From: an uncultured Microbacterium sp.
GTDB lineage: Bacteria > Actinomycetota > Actinomycetes > Actinomycetales > Microbacteriaceae
NCBI RefSeq assembly: GCF_900078385.1
Contig: NZ_FLQR01000011.1
Location: 1 to 64,000 of the forward strand
Direction: 5' to 3'
DNA: 64,000 nt
Numbering within the stretch: position 1 is the first letter of the stretch; every line of letters starts with the position of its first letter. Positions 1-8,269 of the stretch are shown one piece after another. Made by a program: the position numbers and the translations under genes. The notes beneath the pieces were generated by a model. That model did not search any database and was not told where the DNA came from. It saw only the letters and a list, made by a program, of their open reading frames with translations.

Positions 1-2449
1 GGCTCCGGCCCCGGCAGCACCCGCCGCTCCGGCTCCGGCTGCCGCCGAGGCACCGGCTCCCGCCGCGCCCGGCGCAGCCGCCCCGGCAGCCCCCGGCGCG
101 ACGCCCGGTGCGCCGCAGCCGCCGCGCCCGGGTGGCGCGCGCCCCGGCAACAACCCCTTCGCCTCGGCGCAGGGCATGGGCCAGCGTCCCGCCGGTCCGC
201 GTCCGGGCAACAACCCGTTCGCATCCGCGCAGGGCATGGGCCAGCGTCCCAGCCCCGGCAACATCCCGCGTCCCCAGGCCCCGCGCCCGGGCGCACCCCG
301 ACCCGGCGCCCCGCGTCCGGGCGGTGCGGGTCGTCCCGGCGGTGCCGGTCGTCCCGGCGCGCCCTTCCAGCAGCGTCCCGGCGGCCCCGGCCGTCCCGGC
401 GGCGCGCCCGGAGGGTTCCAGCGTCCCGGTGCACCGGCAGGCGGCGGCTTCGCCGGCCGTCCCGGCGGTGGCGGCGGTCGTGGCCGCGGCCCCGGCGGTG
501 GCACGGCAGGTGCCTTCGGCAAGGGTGGCGGCAAGTCCAAGCAGCGCAAGTCGCGGCGGGCGAAGCGGCAAGAGTTCGAGATGCGGGATGCCCCGGTCGT
601 CGGCGGCGTCAACGTCTCCCGCGGCAACGGGGAGATCATCCGCATGCGCCGCGGCGCGTCGATCTCGGACTTCGCGGACAAGATCGAGAACATCACCGGC
701 TACACCGTGCAGCCCGGCACGCTCGTCACCATCCTGTTCAACCTGGGTGAGATGGCGACCGCCACCGAGTCGCTCGACGAGGCGACGTTCGAGGTGCTGG
801 GTGCCGAGCTCGGCTACAAGATCCAGATGGTCTCGCCCGAGGACGAGGACAAGGAGCTCCTCGAGAGCTTCGGTCTCGACCTCGATCAGGAGCTCGAGGA
901 CGAGAACGAGGACGACCTCGAGATCCGTCCGCCGGTCGTGACCGTCATGGGTCACGTCGACCACGGTAAGACGCGACTCCTCGACGCGATCCGCAACGCG
1001 AACGTGGTCGCCGGCGAGGCCGGTGGCATCACGCAGCACATCGGCGCGTACCAGGTGTGGACCGAGCACGACGGCATCGAGCGCGCGATCACCTTCATCG
1101 ACACCCCGGGTCACGAGGCGTTCACCGCCATGCGTGCGCGTGGTGCGCAGGTGACCGACCTCGCGATCCTCGTGGTCGCCGCCGACGACGGCATCATGCC
1201 GCAGACGGTCGAGGCGCTCAACCACGCCCAGGCCGCCGGTGTGCCGATCGTCGTCGCGGTGAACAAGATCGACAAGCCCGACGCCAACCCCGGCAAGGTC
1301 CGTCAGCAGCTCACCGAATACGGCCTCGTCGCCGAGGAGTACGGCGGCGACGTGATGTTCGTCGACGTGTCAGCGCGCGACGGTCTCAACATCCAGGCTC
1401 TCCTGGATGCCGTGCTGCTGACCGCCGACGCGGGCCTGGACCTCACGGCCAACCCGAACAAGGCGGCGCGCGGTGTCGCGATCGAAGCCAAGCTCGACAA
1501 GGGTCGCGGTTCGGTCGCCACGGTGCTCATCCAGTCCGGAACGCTCCGCATCGGCGACGCGATCGTCGCGGGCACCGCCTACGGCCGCGTGCGCGCCATG
1601 GCGGACGAGAACGGCGAGCCGGTCCTCGAGGCCGCCCCGTCGCGACCCGTCCAGGTGCAGGGCCTCAACTCGGTCCCGCGTGCCGGCGACACCTTCATCG
1701 TCACCGAGGAGGATCGCCTCGCCCGCCAGATCGCGGAGAAGCGTGAAGCCGCCGAGCGCAACGCACAGCTGGCCAAGGCCCGCAAGCGCATCTCGCTCGA
1801 GGACTTCACCCGTGCGCTCGAAGAGGGCAAGGTCGAGTCGCTCAACCTCATCATCAAGGGCGACGTGTCCGGTGCCGTCGAGGCGCTGGAGGAGTCGCTC
1901 CTCAAGATCGAGGTCGACGACTCGGTGCAGCTGCGGATCATCCACCGCGGTGTCGGTGCCGTCACGGAATCCGACGTCAACCTCGCGACGATCGACAACG
2001 CGATCGTCATCGGCTTCAACGTCCGTCCGGACGCGAAGGCCCGCGAGCGCGCCGCCCGCGAGGGTGTCGACATCCGGTTCTACTCGGTCATCTACAACGC
2101 GATCGACGACGTCGAGCAGTCGCTCAAGGGCCTGCTCAAGCCGGAGTTCGAAGAGGTCCAGTCGGGTGTCGCCGAGATCCGCGAGGTGTTCCGCTCCTCC
2201 AAGTTCGGCAACATCGCCGGTGTCATCGTCCGCTCCGGGACGATCACGCGCAACGCCAAGGCGCGCATCATCCGCGACGGTGTCGTGCTCGCCGATGGCC
2301 TGGCCATCGAGTCGCTGCGCCGCTTCAAGGACGACGTCACCGAAGTGCGCACGGACTACGAAGCCGGTATCGGCCTCGGCAAGTTCAACGACATCCAGGT
2401 GGGCGACGAGATCGAGACCACCGAGATGGTGGAGAAGCCGCGAGGCTGA
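1..2449 (+). CDS. infB: Translation initiation factor IF-2 (5' end outside window)
   Basis: IF-2 is the GTPase that brings initiator fMet-tRNA to the 30S subunit and promotes 70S joining. The open frame begins at base 2 and runs to TGA at 2449, so the true start lies upstream. The first ~175 visible residues are a low-complexity Ala/Pro/Gly/Arg linker typical of actinobacterial IF-2. It contains a near-exact tandem repeat with the core [16 protein letters not shown] (about bases 146-250). The G domain follows, with the P-loop GHVDHGKT near 951-975, DTPGHE near 1101 and NKID near 1264, then the domain II and C-terminal initiator-tRNA domains. rbfA follows after a hairpin, the usual order. Confidence 0.97.
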   Translation, partial: APAPAAPAAPAPAAAEAPAPAAPGAAAPAAPGATPGAPQPPRPGGARPGNNPFASAQGMGQRPAGPRPGNNPFASAQGMGQRPSPGNIPRPQAPRPGAPRPGAPRPGGAGRPGGAGRPGAPFQQRPGGPGRPGGAPGGFQRPGAPAGGGFAGRPGGGGGRGRGPGGGTAGAFGKGGGKSKQRKSRRAKRQEFEMRDAPVVGGVNVSRGNGEIIRMRRGASISDFADKIENITGYTVQPGTLVTILFNLGEMATATESLDEATFEVLGAELGYKIQMVSPEDEDKELLESFGLDLDQELEDENEDDLEIRPPVVTVMGHVDHGKTRLLDAIRNANVVAGEAGGITQHIGAYQVWTEHDGIERAITFIDTPGHEAFTAMRARGAQVTDLAILVVAADDGIMPQTVEALNHAQAAGVPIVVAVNKIDKPDANPGKVRQQLTEYGLVAEEYGGDVMFVDVSARDGLNIQALLDAVLLTADAGLDLTANPNKAARGVAIEAKLDKGRGSVATVLIQSGTLRIGDAIVAGTAYGRVRAMADENGEPVLEAAPSRPVQVQGLNSVPRAGDTFIVTEEDRLARQIAEKREAAERNAQLAKARKRISLEDFTRALEEGKVESLNLIIKGDVSGAVEALEESLLKIEVDDSVQLRIIHRGVGAVTESDVNLATIDNAIVIGFNVRPDAKARERAAREGVDIRFYSVIYNAIDDVEQSLKGLLKPEFEEVQSGVAEIREVFRSSKFGNIAGVIVRSGTITRNAKARIIRDGVVLADGLAIESLRRFKDDVTEVRTDYEAGIGLGKFNDIQVGDEIETTEMVEKPRG

Positions 2450-2459
2450 GTCGCAACCG

Positions 2460-2487
2460 CTGAGGGGCGCCCACGGGCGTCCCTCAG
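2460..2487 (+). terminator. Hairpin between infB and rbfA
   Basis: Arms of 13 nt (2460-2472 and 2475-2487) pair with one G.T wobble; the innermost pairs must open to make a loop. There is no T-run, so it may attenuate or stabilise the infB 3' end rather than fully terminate; rbfA starts only 18 nt later. Confidence 0.5.
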
Positions 2488-2505
2488 CCGTCGAAGGGAA
2501 CAGTC

Positions 2506-2943
2506 ATGGCCAGTGAACGTCAAGCGCGTCTGGGCGACCGCATCCGCGTGATCCTCGCGGAGCGCCTCGAGAAGGGGCTGCGCGACCCGCGCCTCGGCTT
2601 CGTGACGATCACGGACGTCCGCGTGACGGGCGACCTGCAGCACGCCTCGGTCTTCTACACCGTGTACGGCTCCGACGAGGAGCGCGCGTCCTCCGCGGAG
2701 GCGCTGAAGGCGGCGACCGGGATGCTGCGCAGCGAGGTCGGCAAGCACCTCAACGTGCGCCTGACCCCGTCCCTGGAGTTCATCCCGGACGGCATCCCGG
2801 AGAACGCCGGCCACATCGCCGACCTGCTCCGCGAGGCGCGCGAGCGCGACGCCGCGGTGGCGGGCCTGGCGACCGGCGCGACGTACGCCGGCGAGTCCGA
2901 CCCGTACGTGAAGCCGCGCGAGCTGGACGACGACGAGGGCTGA
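2506..2943 (+). CDS. rbfA: 30S ribosome-binding factor A
   Basis: A 145-residue KH-fold protein that binds free 30S subunits and helps 16S rRNA 5'-end maturation and cold adaptation. The sequence starts RQARLGDRIRVILAERL and contains GFVTITDVRVTGDLQHASVF, the family's core. The acidic tail is usual for actinobacteria. The ATG at 2506 follows a GAAGGGA ribosome binding site. It sits directly behind infB, as in most bacteria. Confidence 0.95.
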   Translation: MASERQARLGDRIRVILAERLEKGLRDPRLGFVTITDVRVTGDLQHASVFYTVYGSDEERASSAEALKAATGMLRSEVGKHLNVRLTPSLEFIPDGIPENAGHIADLLREARERDAAVAGLATGATYAGESDPYVKPRELDDDEG

Positions 2944-2955
2944 GGTCCGCCGCGC

Positions 2956-3816
2956 TCAGGCCGGCAGGCGCAGCATGCCGTCCGCTGCTTCGGCCAACCC
3001 GTCCGCGATGAGCGAGTCGATCGCGCGATCCCGCTGCTGCGGGTCGGGCCAGTCGGGCAGCACGTCTGCGAGAGGCACGGCGTGCGCCTCGCGCAGCATC
3101 CGCAACGCCGCGCCGCGCGCCTGCCGGTCGCTGCCTTCGTACGCCGCCTGACGACGTCGGCCATCGCCGGTGTCGGGGTACCCGGCCCCGCGCCACGCGC
3201 ACACATCGACGAGGGGACACGCCTCGCAGCGCGGTGACCGCGCGATGCAAACCACCGCGCCGAGCTCCATGGTCGCCGCGTTCACGATCGCGGCCTCCGC
3301 GTCGTCCTCCGGCAGGATGGCCGCCATGGCCGCGAGGTCGCGCTTGGCGGGCGGACCCGGCTGCGAACGGCCCTCGACGGCCCGGGCCAGCACGCGGCGC
3401 GTGTTCGTGTCGACGACGGGATGCCGGTCGCCGTACGCGAACGTCGCGACGGCGCGCGCCGTGTAGTCGCCGATGCCCGAGAGCGCCAGGAGCGCGTCGA
3501 CGTCGCGCGGCACGATCCCGGCGTGCCGGTCGCGGATCTCGACGGCGGCGCGGTGCAGCCACAGCGCGCGGCGGGGGTAGCCGAGGTTCGCCCACTGCCG
3601 CACGGCCTCGGCGGGTGGGGACGCGGCGAGGGCGACCGGCGTCGGCCACCGGATGAGCCAGGCCTCCAGGTGCGGGATGACGCGCGTCACCGGCGTCTGC
3701 TGCAGCATGAACTCGCTCACCAGCACGCCCCATGCGCCGAAGCCCGGCGCCCGCCACGGGAGGTCGCGGGCGTTCGCGCGGTACCAGTCCAGGAGCGGGC
3801 GGGAGAGGTCGGGCAC
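2956..3816 (-). CDS. mutY: A/G-specific adenine glycosylase, short form
   Basis: A 286-residue HhH-GPD base-excision glycosylase, expected to remove A opposite 8-oxoG. Seen: the EFMLQQT segment with Glu35 in the catalytic-acid position, the helix-hairpin-helix LSGIGDYTA (112-120), the catalytic Asp136 in VVDTNTRR, and the 4Fe-4S ligands Cys190, Cys197, Cys200 and Cys206 (C-X6-C-X2-C-X5-C). It is shorter than the E. coli enzyme (about 350 aa), and the C-terminal NUDIX-like 8-oxoG recognition domain is missing. It starts with GTG at 3816, six bases after TAGGCT on the same strand (3828-3823), so the transcript is probably leaderless. It converges on rbfA. Confidence 0.88.
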   Translation of the reverse strand: MPDLSRPLLDWYRANARDLPWRAPGFGAWGVLVSEFMLQQTPVTRVIPHLEAWLIRWPTPVALAASPPAEAVRQWANLGYPRRALWLHRAAVEIRDRHAGIVPRDVDALLALSGIGDYTARAVATFAYGDRHPVVDTNTRRVLARAVEGRSQPGPPAKRDLAAMAAILPEDDAEAAIVNAATMELGAVVCIARSPRCEACPLVDVCAWRGAGYPDTGDGRRRQAAYEGSDRQARGAALRMLREAHAVPLADVLPDWPDPQQRDRAIDSLIADGLAEAADGMLRLPA

Positions 3817-3822
3817 CGCTCC

Positions 3823-3828
3823 AGCCTA
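3823..3828 (-). promoter_or_regulatory. -10 box of mutY (leaderless)
   Basis: TAGGCT on the minus strand, six bases before the GTG start at 3816. Confidence 0.5.
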
Positions 3829-3867
3829 CGGAACCGCTCGACCCCCGCTGCGGCTTCGCGCGACGCC

Positions 3868-3873
3868 TAGGGT
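3868..3873 (+). promoter_or_regulatory. -10 box of the uridine-kinase-like gene (leaderless)
   Basis: TAGGGT six bases before the ATG at 3880. It is divergent from the mutY promoter about 40 bp away. Confidence 0.5.
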
Positions 3874-3879
3874 GGAGCC

Positions 3880-4557
3880 ATGCTTCCCGTCACCCCGGCC
3901 TCCACGCTCTGGCGCGATCTCCGCGACGAAGTGCGGCAGCACTACCGCGGCGGCCGCATCCTGGTGGCCGTCGACGGGGAGGACGGCGCCGGCAAGACGG
4001 TGTTCGCCGACAACCTCGCCGCCGTGTTCGCCGAGGACGGGTCCGCGGTCTTCCGAGCCTCGATCGACGGCTTCCACCGGCCGCGCGCCGAGCGCTACGT
4101 CCGAGGTCGCACCTCGCCGGAGGGGTACTACCGCGACTCGTACGACTACGCGACCTTCCGGCGGGTGCTCGTCGATCCGTTCCGCGGGGGAGCGACGGCC
4201 GATGCCGGCTTCCAGCTCGCCGTGTTCGACGTCGACCGCGATGAGCCGGTCGCGTCCGAGTGGGTGACGGCTCCCCGCGACGCCGTCCTCATCGTCGACG
4301 GCATCTTCCTGCACCGTCCCGAGCTGCGCGGCATCTGGCACTGGTCGGTGTGGCTGGACGCGCCCCTGGACATCCGCTACGAGCGGATGGCCCGTCGCGA
4401 CGGGACCGACCCCGACCCGGCCGCCGCCTCGAACCGGCGCTACCGCGACGGGATGGAGCTGTATCTGCGCGACGCGGATCCGCGCCGCGCGGCCGCCGCC
4501 ATCGTCGACAACACCGATCCGGCGGCACCGGTCCGCGTGTTCCGCGACTCCTGCTGA
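3880..4557 (+). CDS. Uridine kinase-like P-loop kinase
   Basis: A 225-residue cytosolic P-loop kinase of the uridine kinase/phosphoribulokinase superfamily. The Walker A motif is GEDGAGKT (about 37-44). The segment SIDGFHRPRAERYVRG matches the substrate-binding DDFYRP-like region of these kinases. VDGIFLHRPEL occupies the position of the second conserved acidic strand, and YERMARRDG resembles the lid Arg region. Actinobacterial members are usually annotated as uridine kinase, but the real substrate is not proven. It is monocistronic between mutY (divergent) and truB. Confidence 0.75.
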   Translation: MLPVTPASTLWRDLRDEVRQHYRGGRILVAVDGEDGAGKTVFADNLAAVFAEDGSAVFRASIDGFHRPRAERYVRGRTSPEGYYRDSYDYATFRRVLVDPFRGGATADAGFQLAVFDVDRDEPVASEWVTAPRDAVLIVDGIFLHRPELRGIWHWSVWLDAPLDIRYERMARRDGTDPDPAAASNRRYRDGMELYLRDADPRRAAAAIVDNTDPAAPVRVFRDSC

Positions 4558-4595
4558 CCCGACAGGGACGCACGGGACGGTCCCGCCCCCGCCCG

Positions 4596-4601
4596 TAGGC
4601 T
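4596..4601 (+). promoter_or_regulatory. -10 box upstream of truB leader ORF
   Basis: TAGGCT six bases before the ATG at 4608, the spacing seen at many leaderless starts in this window. It predicts a transcript starting at 4608, not at truB itself. Confidence 0.5.
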
Positions 4602-4607
4602 GGAGGC

Positions 4608-4676
4608 ATGCGCGTCCCCGCCCCGACCCTCCCTCGACGCCCTGCGCCGACCGCCGTCCCCAGGGGCATCCGGTGA
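4608..4676 (+). CDS. Possible 22-residue leader peptide coupled to truB
   Basis: An ATG at 4608, right where the TAGGCT box predicts the transcript start, opens a 22-codon frame rich in Pro and Arg (MRVPAPTLPRRPAPTAVPRG...). It stops at TGA 4674-4676, overlapping the GTG of truB (4673-4675) in GTGA form. There is no homology support, so it may be only a coupling device. The alternative is that truB starts at an in-frame upstream codon, but none is better placed. Confidence 0.4.
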   Translation: MRVPAPTLPRRPAPTAVPRGIR

Positions 4677-5569
4677 CCTCCGCGCCCCGCGGCATCCTGC
4701 TCGTCGACAAGCCGGGCGGCATCACGAGCCACGACGTCGTCGCCCGCGCGCGACGCGCCCTGCAGACCCGCAAGATCGGCCATGCCGGCACGCTCGACCC
4801 GATGGCCACCGGTCTCCTCGTCCTCGGGGTCGGTCCCGCGACCCGCCTGCTCACCTACATCGTCGGCCTGGACAAGACCTACGAGGCGACGATCCGCCTC
4901 GGCGTCGCCACCGACTCCGACGATGCCGACGGCGTCGAGACGGCACGCGCGGATGCCGTCGCGGTCGCTGCCGTCACCGACGATGCGATCTCCGACGGCG
5001 TCGCCGCCCTGTCCGGCCCGATCTCGCAGGTGCCCTCCCGGGTCTCGGCCATCAAGGTCGGCGGCCGCCGCGCCTACGATCTCGCGCGCGCGGGCGAACA
5101 TGTCGAACTCGCGGCACGGACCGTGACGATCTCGCGCTTCGAGGTCACCGGCATCCGACGGCAGGACGACATGATCGACCTCGACGTCGTCGTGGACTGC
5201 TCGAGCGGGACCTACATCCGCGCCCTCGCGCGCGACCTCGGCGCCGCGCTCGGCGTCGGGGGACATCTCACGGCGCTCCGGCGCACCCGGATCGGGCCGT
5301 TCGTGGTCGACGGTGCGGTGGGCGAGATCGCCCCCGACACCGAGCTGCGCAGCGACGCCGCGGTCGCGGCATCCGTCCTCGGCGCCTTTCCCGTCACCGC
5401 CGACGAGGCGCGCGATCTCCGGCACGGCAAGCGGCTCCCCGGCGCGGCGGCGCGCATGGTCACCGCGAACCCCGCCGCCATCGATCCGGACGGCCGCCTC
5501 GTGGGAATCGTGGAGCGGCGCGGCGACGACGTCAAGAGCATCATGAACATGGCGGAGGAGCCCCTGTGA
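4673..5569 (+). CDS. truB: tRNA pseudouridine(55) synthase
   Basis: Makes pseudouridine 55 in the T-loop of tRNAs. The 298-residue protein begins RGILLVDKPGGITSHDVV and carries the catalytic motif GHAGTLDPMATG with the nucleophile Asp42. VDCSSGTYIRALARDLG and the C-terminal PUA-like portion follow. The start is GTG 4673, overlapping the stop of a short leader frame. The end overlaps the next gene by 4 bases. It lies in the classic infB-rbfA-truB-ribF neighbourhood. Confidence 0.95.
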   Translation: MTSAPRGILLVDKPGGITSHDVVARARRALQTRKIGHAGTLDPMATGLLVLGVGPATRLLTYIVGLDKTYEATIRLGVATDSDDADGVETARADAVAVAAVTDDAISDGVAALSGPISQVPSRVSAIKVGGRRAYDLARAGEHVELAARTVTISRFEVTGIRRQDDMIDLDVVVDCSSGTYIRALARDLGAALGVGGHLTALRRTRIGPFVVDGAVGEIAPDTELRSDAAVAASVLGAFPVTADEARDLRHGKRLPGAAARMVTANPAAIDPDGRLVGIVERRGDDVKSIMNMAEEPL

Positions 5570-5934
5570 TCCTGTGGTTCACCATCGTCCAGCTCGTGGC
5601 CGCGGGCGGGGTCGGCCTGCTGTGCATCGTGCTGGGCCTCGCGGGCCGCCGACCGAGCGACCTGTCCGTGGGTGGGCTCGCCCTCATCCTCCTGCTCCTG
5701 CTCGCCCAGGTCGTCGTCGCGATCGTCGCGCCCCTCGTCGGCAACCCCCCGAGCGGCAGCGCGCTGGAGTACTGGGTCTATCTCGTCTCGGCGGTGCTGC
5801 TGCCGCCGGCCGGCGTCGCGTGGGCGCTCATCGAGCGCAGTCGGTGGAGCACCGTCATCATGGGGATCGCCGCGCTCGCCGTCGCGGTCATGGTGTGGCG
5901 CATGCACGTGATCTGGACCGTCCAGGTCGCCTGA
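5566..5934 (+). CDS. Small hydrophobic membrane protein, unknown function
   Basis: A 122-residue protein with about four hydrophobic segments (roughly 3-24, 32-55, 65-85 and 92-115) and short polar loops. The GTG start overlaps truB's stop as GTGA, so translation is coupled. I do not recognise a family. Its position between truB and ribF suggests nothing beyond co-expression. Confidence 0.75.
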   Translation: MILWFTIVQLVAAGGVGLLCIVLGLAGRRPSDLSVGGLALILLLLLAQVVVAIVAPLVGNPPSGSALEYWVYLVSAVLLPPAGVAWALIERSRWSTVIMGIAALAVAVMVWRMHVIWTVQVA

Positions 5935-5974
5935 GCGGCCGGGCGCACCCCGTGCCGCCTATCATTGACAGGTC

Positions 5975-6418
5975 ATGTCCACGACCCGTCCCCGCATGAC
6001 CGGCATCGCCCGCGTCCTCGTGATCGTCTACGCGATCATGGCGATGGCGGCCACCGGTCGCTCCTTCGTCCAGATCGTCCGCGAGTTCGACGCCGCTCCG
6101 CTGGCGTACTCGCTCTCGGCGCTCGCCGCCGCCGTCTACATCCTCGCGACGCTCGCGCTCATCCGCAGTGCGTCGCGGGCCTGGTACATCGTCGCGTGGG
6201 TCGCGATCGGGTTCGAACTCGTCGGCGTCCTCGTCGTCGGCACCCTCTCCCTCGCCGTGCCGGCGCTGTTCGACCACCCGACCGTCTGGTCCGGCTACGG
6301 CGCCGGGTACATCTGGGTGCCGCTGATCCTCCCCTTCCTGGGCCTCTGGTGGCTCGCGCACACGCGCGACGCCGTCGGCGAGGAAGCCGATCCCGCCCTC
6401 GAACGGTCGTCCTGGTGA
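5975..6418 (+). CDS. Four-segment membrane protein, unknown function
   Basis: A 147-residue integral membrane protein: Arg-rich N-terminus, then hydrophobic segments around 10-27, 40-62, 65-88 and 105-128, and a short charged tail. The ATG at 5975 lies 9 nt after TATCAT, so a short-leader or leaderless start is possible. It overlaps ribF by 4 bases (GTGA). Membrane proteins of this shape are common near ribF in Microbacteriaceae, but their role is unknown. Confidence 0.75.
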   Translation: MSTTRPRMTGIARVLVIVYAIMAMAATGRSFVQIVREFDAAPLAYSLSALAAAVYILATLALIRSASRAWYIVAWVAIGFELVGVLVVGTLSLAVPALFDHPTVWSGYGAGYIWVPLILPFLGLWWLAHTRDAVGEEADPALERSSW

Positions 6419-7377
6419 TCGTCTTCCGCGACCCGACCGAGGTGCCGGCGGGATTCGGGCCGAGCGTCGTCGCGATCGGGAAGTTCGACGGGGTCCACTC
6501 CGGCCACCGCGCCGTGATCGACCGGGCCCGCGTCGCCGCGGAGGATGCCGGTGCGCGCGTCGTCGCCGTCACGTTCGACCGCAACCCGCTGAGCCTGCTG
6601 CGCCCCGAGCTCTGCCCCGCGCCGCTCGTGAGCCTCGACCAGAAGCTCCGTCTTCTCGCCGAGCAGGGCATCGACGCGACGCTCGTGCTCCGCTTCGACG
6701 AGCAGCTCGCGGCGCTGACCGCCCGCGCCTTCGTGGAGCACGTGCTCGTCGACGCCCTCGGCGTCGTCACGGTCATGGTCGGCGACGACTTCCGCTTCGG
6801 GCGCGGGGGAGCAGGCGACCCCGCGCTGCTCGGCGAGCTCGGCGCCGAGTTCGGCTTCCGCGCCGACGTCGTCGGCGACGTCGAGGGAGGCGGGCGCCGG
6901 GTCTCCTCCACGTGGGTGCGGGACCTCCTCGCCGCCGGCGACGTCGAGGGCGCCGCCCGGCTCCTCGGACGCCCGCACGCGGTGCAGGGCGAGGTCGTGC
7001 ACGGGCTCAAGCGCGGCCGCGAACTGGGGTTCCCCACGGCGAACCTGTCCGCCGACGTCGAGGGGTTCGTCCCGGCCGACGGCGTCTACGCCGGCTGGCT
7101 CGTGGACGAGGGGCTCCCCGCGGTCGCCGGCGGCATGCACGCGGTCACGCGCTACCCCGCGGCCATCTCGGTCGGCACGAACCCGACCTTCGACGACGTC
7201 CTCGTGCGCCAGGTCGAGGCGTACGTCCTCGACGAGACCGACCTGGACCTCTACGGCCACCGCGTGTCGGTCACCTTCACCGACCGCATCCGCGGCATGG
7301 TCGCGTTCGAGGGCATCGGGCCGCTCATCGCGCAGATGTCCCAGGACGTCGCCGAGGTGCGTGCCGCACTGTCCTGA
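6415..7377 (+). CDS. ribF: Bifunctional riboflavin kinase/FAD synthetase
   Basis: Converts riboflavin to FMN and FMN to FAD. The 320-residue protein has an N-terminal nucleotidyltransferase domain with GKFDGVHSGHRAVI (HxGH-type motif), VGDDFRFGRG and STWVRDLLAAGDV. The C-terminal flavokinase domain includes GRELGFPTANLS and the Thr/Asn substrate motif. The GTG start at 6415 overlaps the preceding stop; the longer upstream frame is a shadow of the membrane protein. It converges with deoC. Confidence 0.95.
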   Translation: MIVFRDPTEVPAGFGPSVVAIGKFDGVHSGHRAVIDRARVAAEDAGARVVAVTFDRNPLSLLRPELCPAPLVSLDQKLRLLAEQGIDATLVLRFDEQLAALTARAFVEHVLVDALGVVTVMVGDDFRFGRGGAGDPALLGELGAEFGFRADVVGDVEGGGRRVSSTWVRDLLAAGDVEGAARLLGRPHAVQGEVVHGLKRGRELGFPTANLSADVEGFVPADGVYAGWLVDEGLPAVAGGMHAVTRYPAAISVGTNPTFDDVLVRQVEAYVLDETDLDLYGHRVSVTFTDRIRGMVAFEGIGPLIAQMSQDVAEVRAALS

Positions 7378-7422
7378 CCACGCGCGGCAGGGAACCCGCG
7401 GCGCCGGACGATCGGGTGCGCG

Positions 7423-8139
7423 TCAGTACGAGGACGCGTCGACCGCGCCCGTCGCGCCCTCACCGGCATCCACGCGGCGGGCTTCGCCGAGGATGACGGC
7501 GCTGCCGCTCGTGCCGAGGCGCGTCGCGCCGGCGTCGATCATGGCGAGGGCGTCGGCGTAGCTGCGGACGCCGCCGGAGGCCTTGACCTGCACGTCGGCG
7601 CCGACGTTCTCGCGCATGAGCCGGACATGCTCGACGGTCGCGCCGCCGCCGGCGAAACCGGTGGACGTCTTGACGAAGTGCGCGCCGCCGGCCTCGGTCA
7701 GCCGGCTGCCGCGGGCGATCTGCTCGTCGTCGAGGTACGCCGTCTCGAGGATCACCTTGGTGATGTGACCGGATGCCGCCTCCACGACGGCACGGATGTC
7801 GTCGGTGACGACGTCGTCGAAGCCGGAGCGGAGCGCCCCGATGTTGACGACCATGTCGACCTCCGTCGCCCCGTCGGCGAGCGCCTGGCGGACCTCGGCC
7901 ACCTTCGCGGCCGTCGAGGTGGTGCCGTGCGGGAAGCCGATGACGGTGCCGACGGCCACGCCGGTTCCCGCGAGCCGGCTGACGGCGTGGGGGATGTCGC
8001 TCGGGCGCACGCACACGCTGAAGACGCCCCACTCGGCGGCGATGTCCAGTTCGGCGTCGACCTGGTCGCGCGTCAGTTCGGGCTTCAGGATCGCGTGGTC
8101 GAGGGTCGCGGCGAGGGCGCGCTCGGTGATGGTGGCCAT
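7423..8139 (-). CDS. deoC: Deoxyribose-phosphate aldolase
   Basis: A class I aldolase of deoxynucleoside salvage, cleaving 2-deoxyribose-5-phosphate to acetaldehyde and glyceraldehyde-3-phosphate. The 238 residues form a TIM barrel starting TLDHAILKPELT. The Schiff-base lysine lies in FVKTSTGF (about 164), and the second active-site lysine in VKASGGVR (about 193). VDMVVNIGAL is the conserved beta-strand with the active-site Asp. TACGCT lies six bases before the ATG on the minus strand (8151-8146), so it is probably leaderless. Confidence 0.95.
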   Translation of the reverse strand: MATITERALAATLDHAILKPELTRDQVDAELDIAAEWGVFSVCVRPSDIPHAVSRLAGTGVAVGTVIGFPHGTTSTAAKVAEVRQALADGATEVDMVVNIGALRSGFDDVVTDDIRAVVEAASGHITKVILETAYLDDEQIARGSRLTEAGGAHFVKTSTGFAGGGATVEHVRLMRENVGADVQVKASGGVRSYADALAMIDAGATRLGTSGSAVILGEARRVDAGEGATGAVDASSY

Positions 8140-8145
8140 GCAGCC

Positions 8146-8151
8146 AGCGTA
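8146..8151 (-). promoter_or_regulatory. -10 box of deoC (leaderless)
   Basis: TACGCT on the minus strand, six bases before the ATG at 8139. Confidence 0.45.
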
Positions 8152-8197
8152 CGCCGGATGGCCCGAGGGTCATGCGGTGAGCGCGGCGCGAAACGGA

Positions 8198-8216
8198 GGT
8201 AACGGAAAGGTAACGG
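8198..8216 (+). promoter_or_regulatory. Direct repeat GGTAACGG x2 upstream of the GDPD gene
   Basis: Two exact copies of GGTAACGG (8198-8205, 8209-8216) spaced 11 bp apart, one helical turn. They lie just upstream of a TACAGT box (8224-8229). This fits a tandem site for an OmpR-type response regulator; GTAAC repeats are reported for MtrA in other actinobacteria (from memory). Confidence 0.4.
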
Positions 8217-8269
8217 TGTCCGCTACAGTGGGCCGCGACGACGACGTCACCCACTGAAGGACCACCCCG

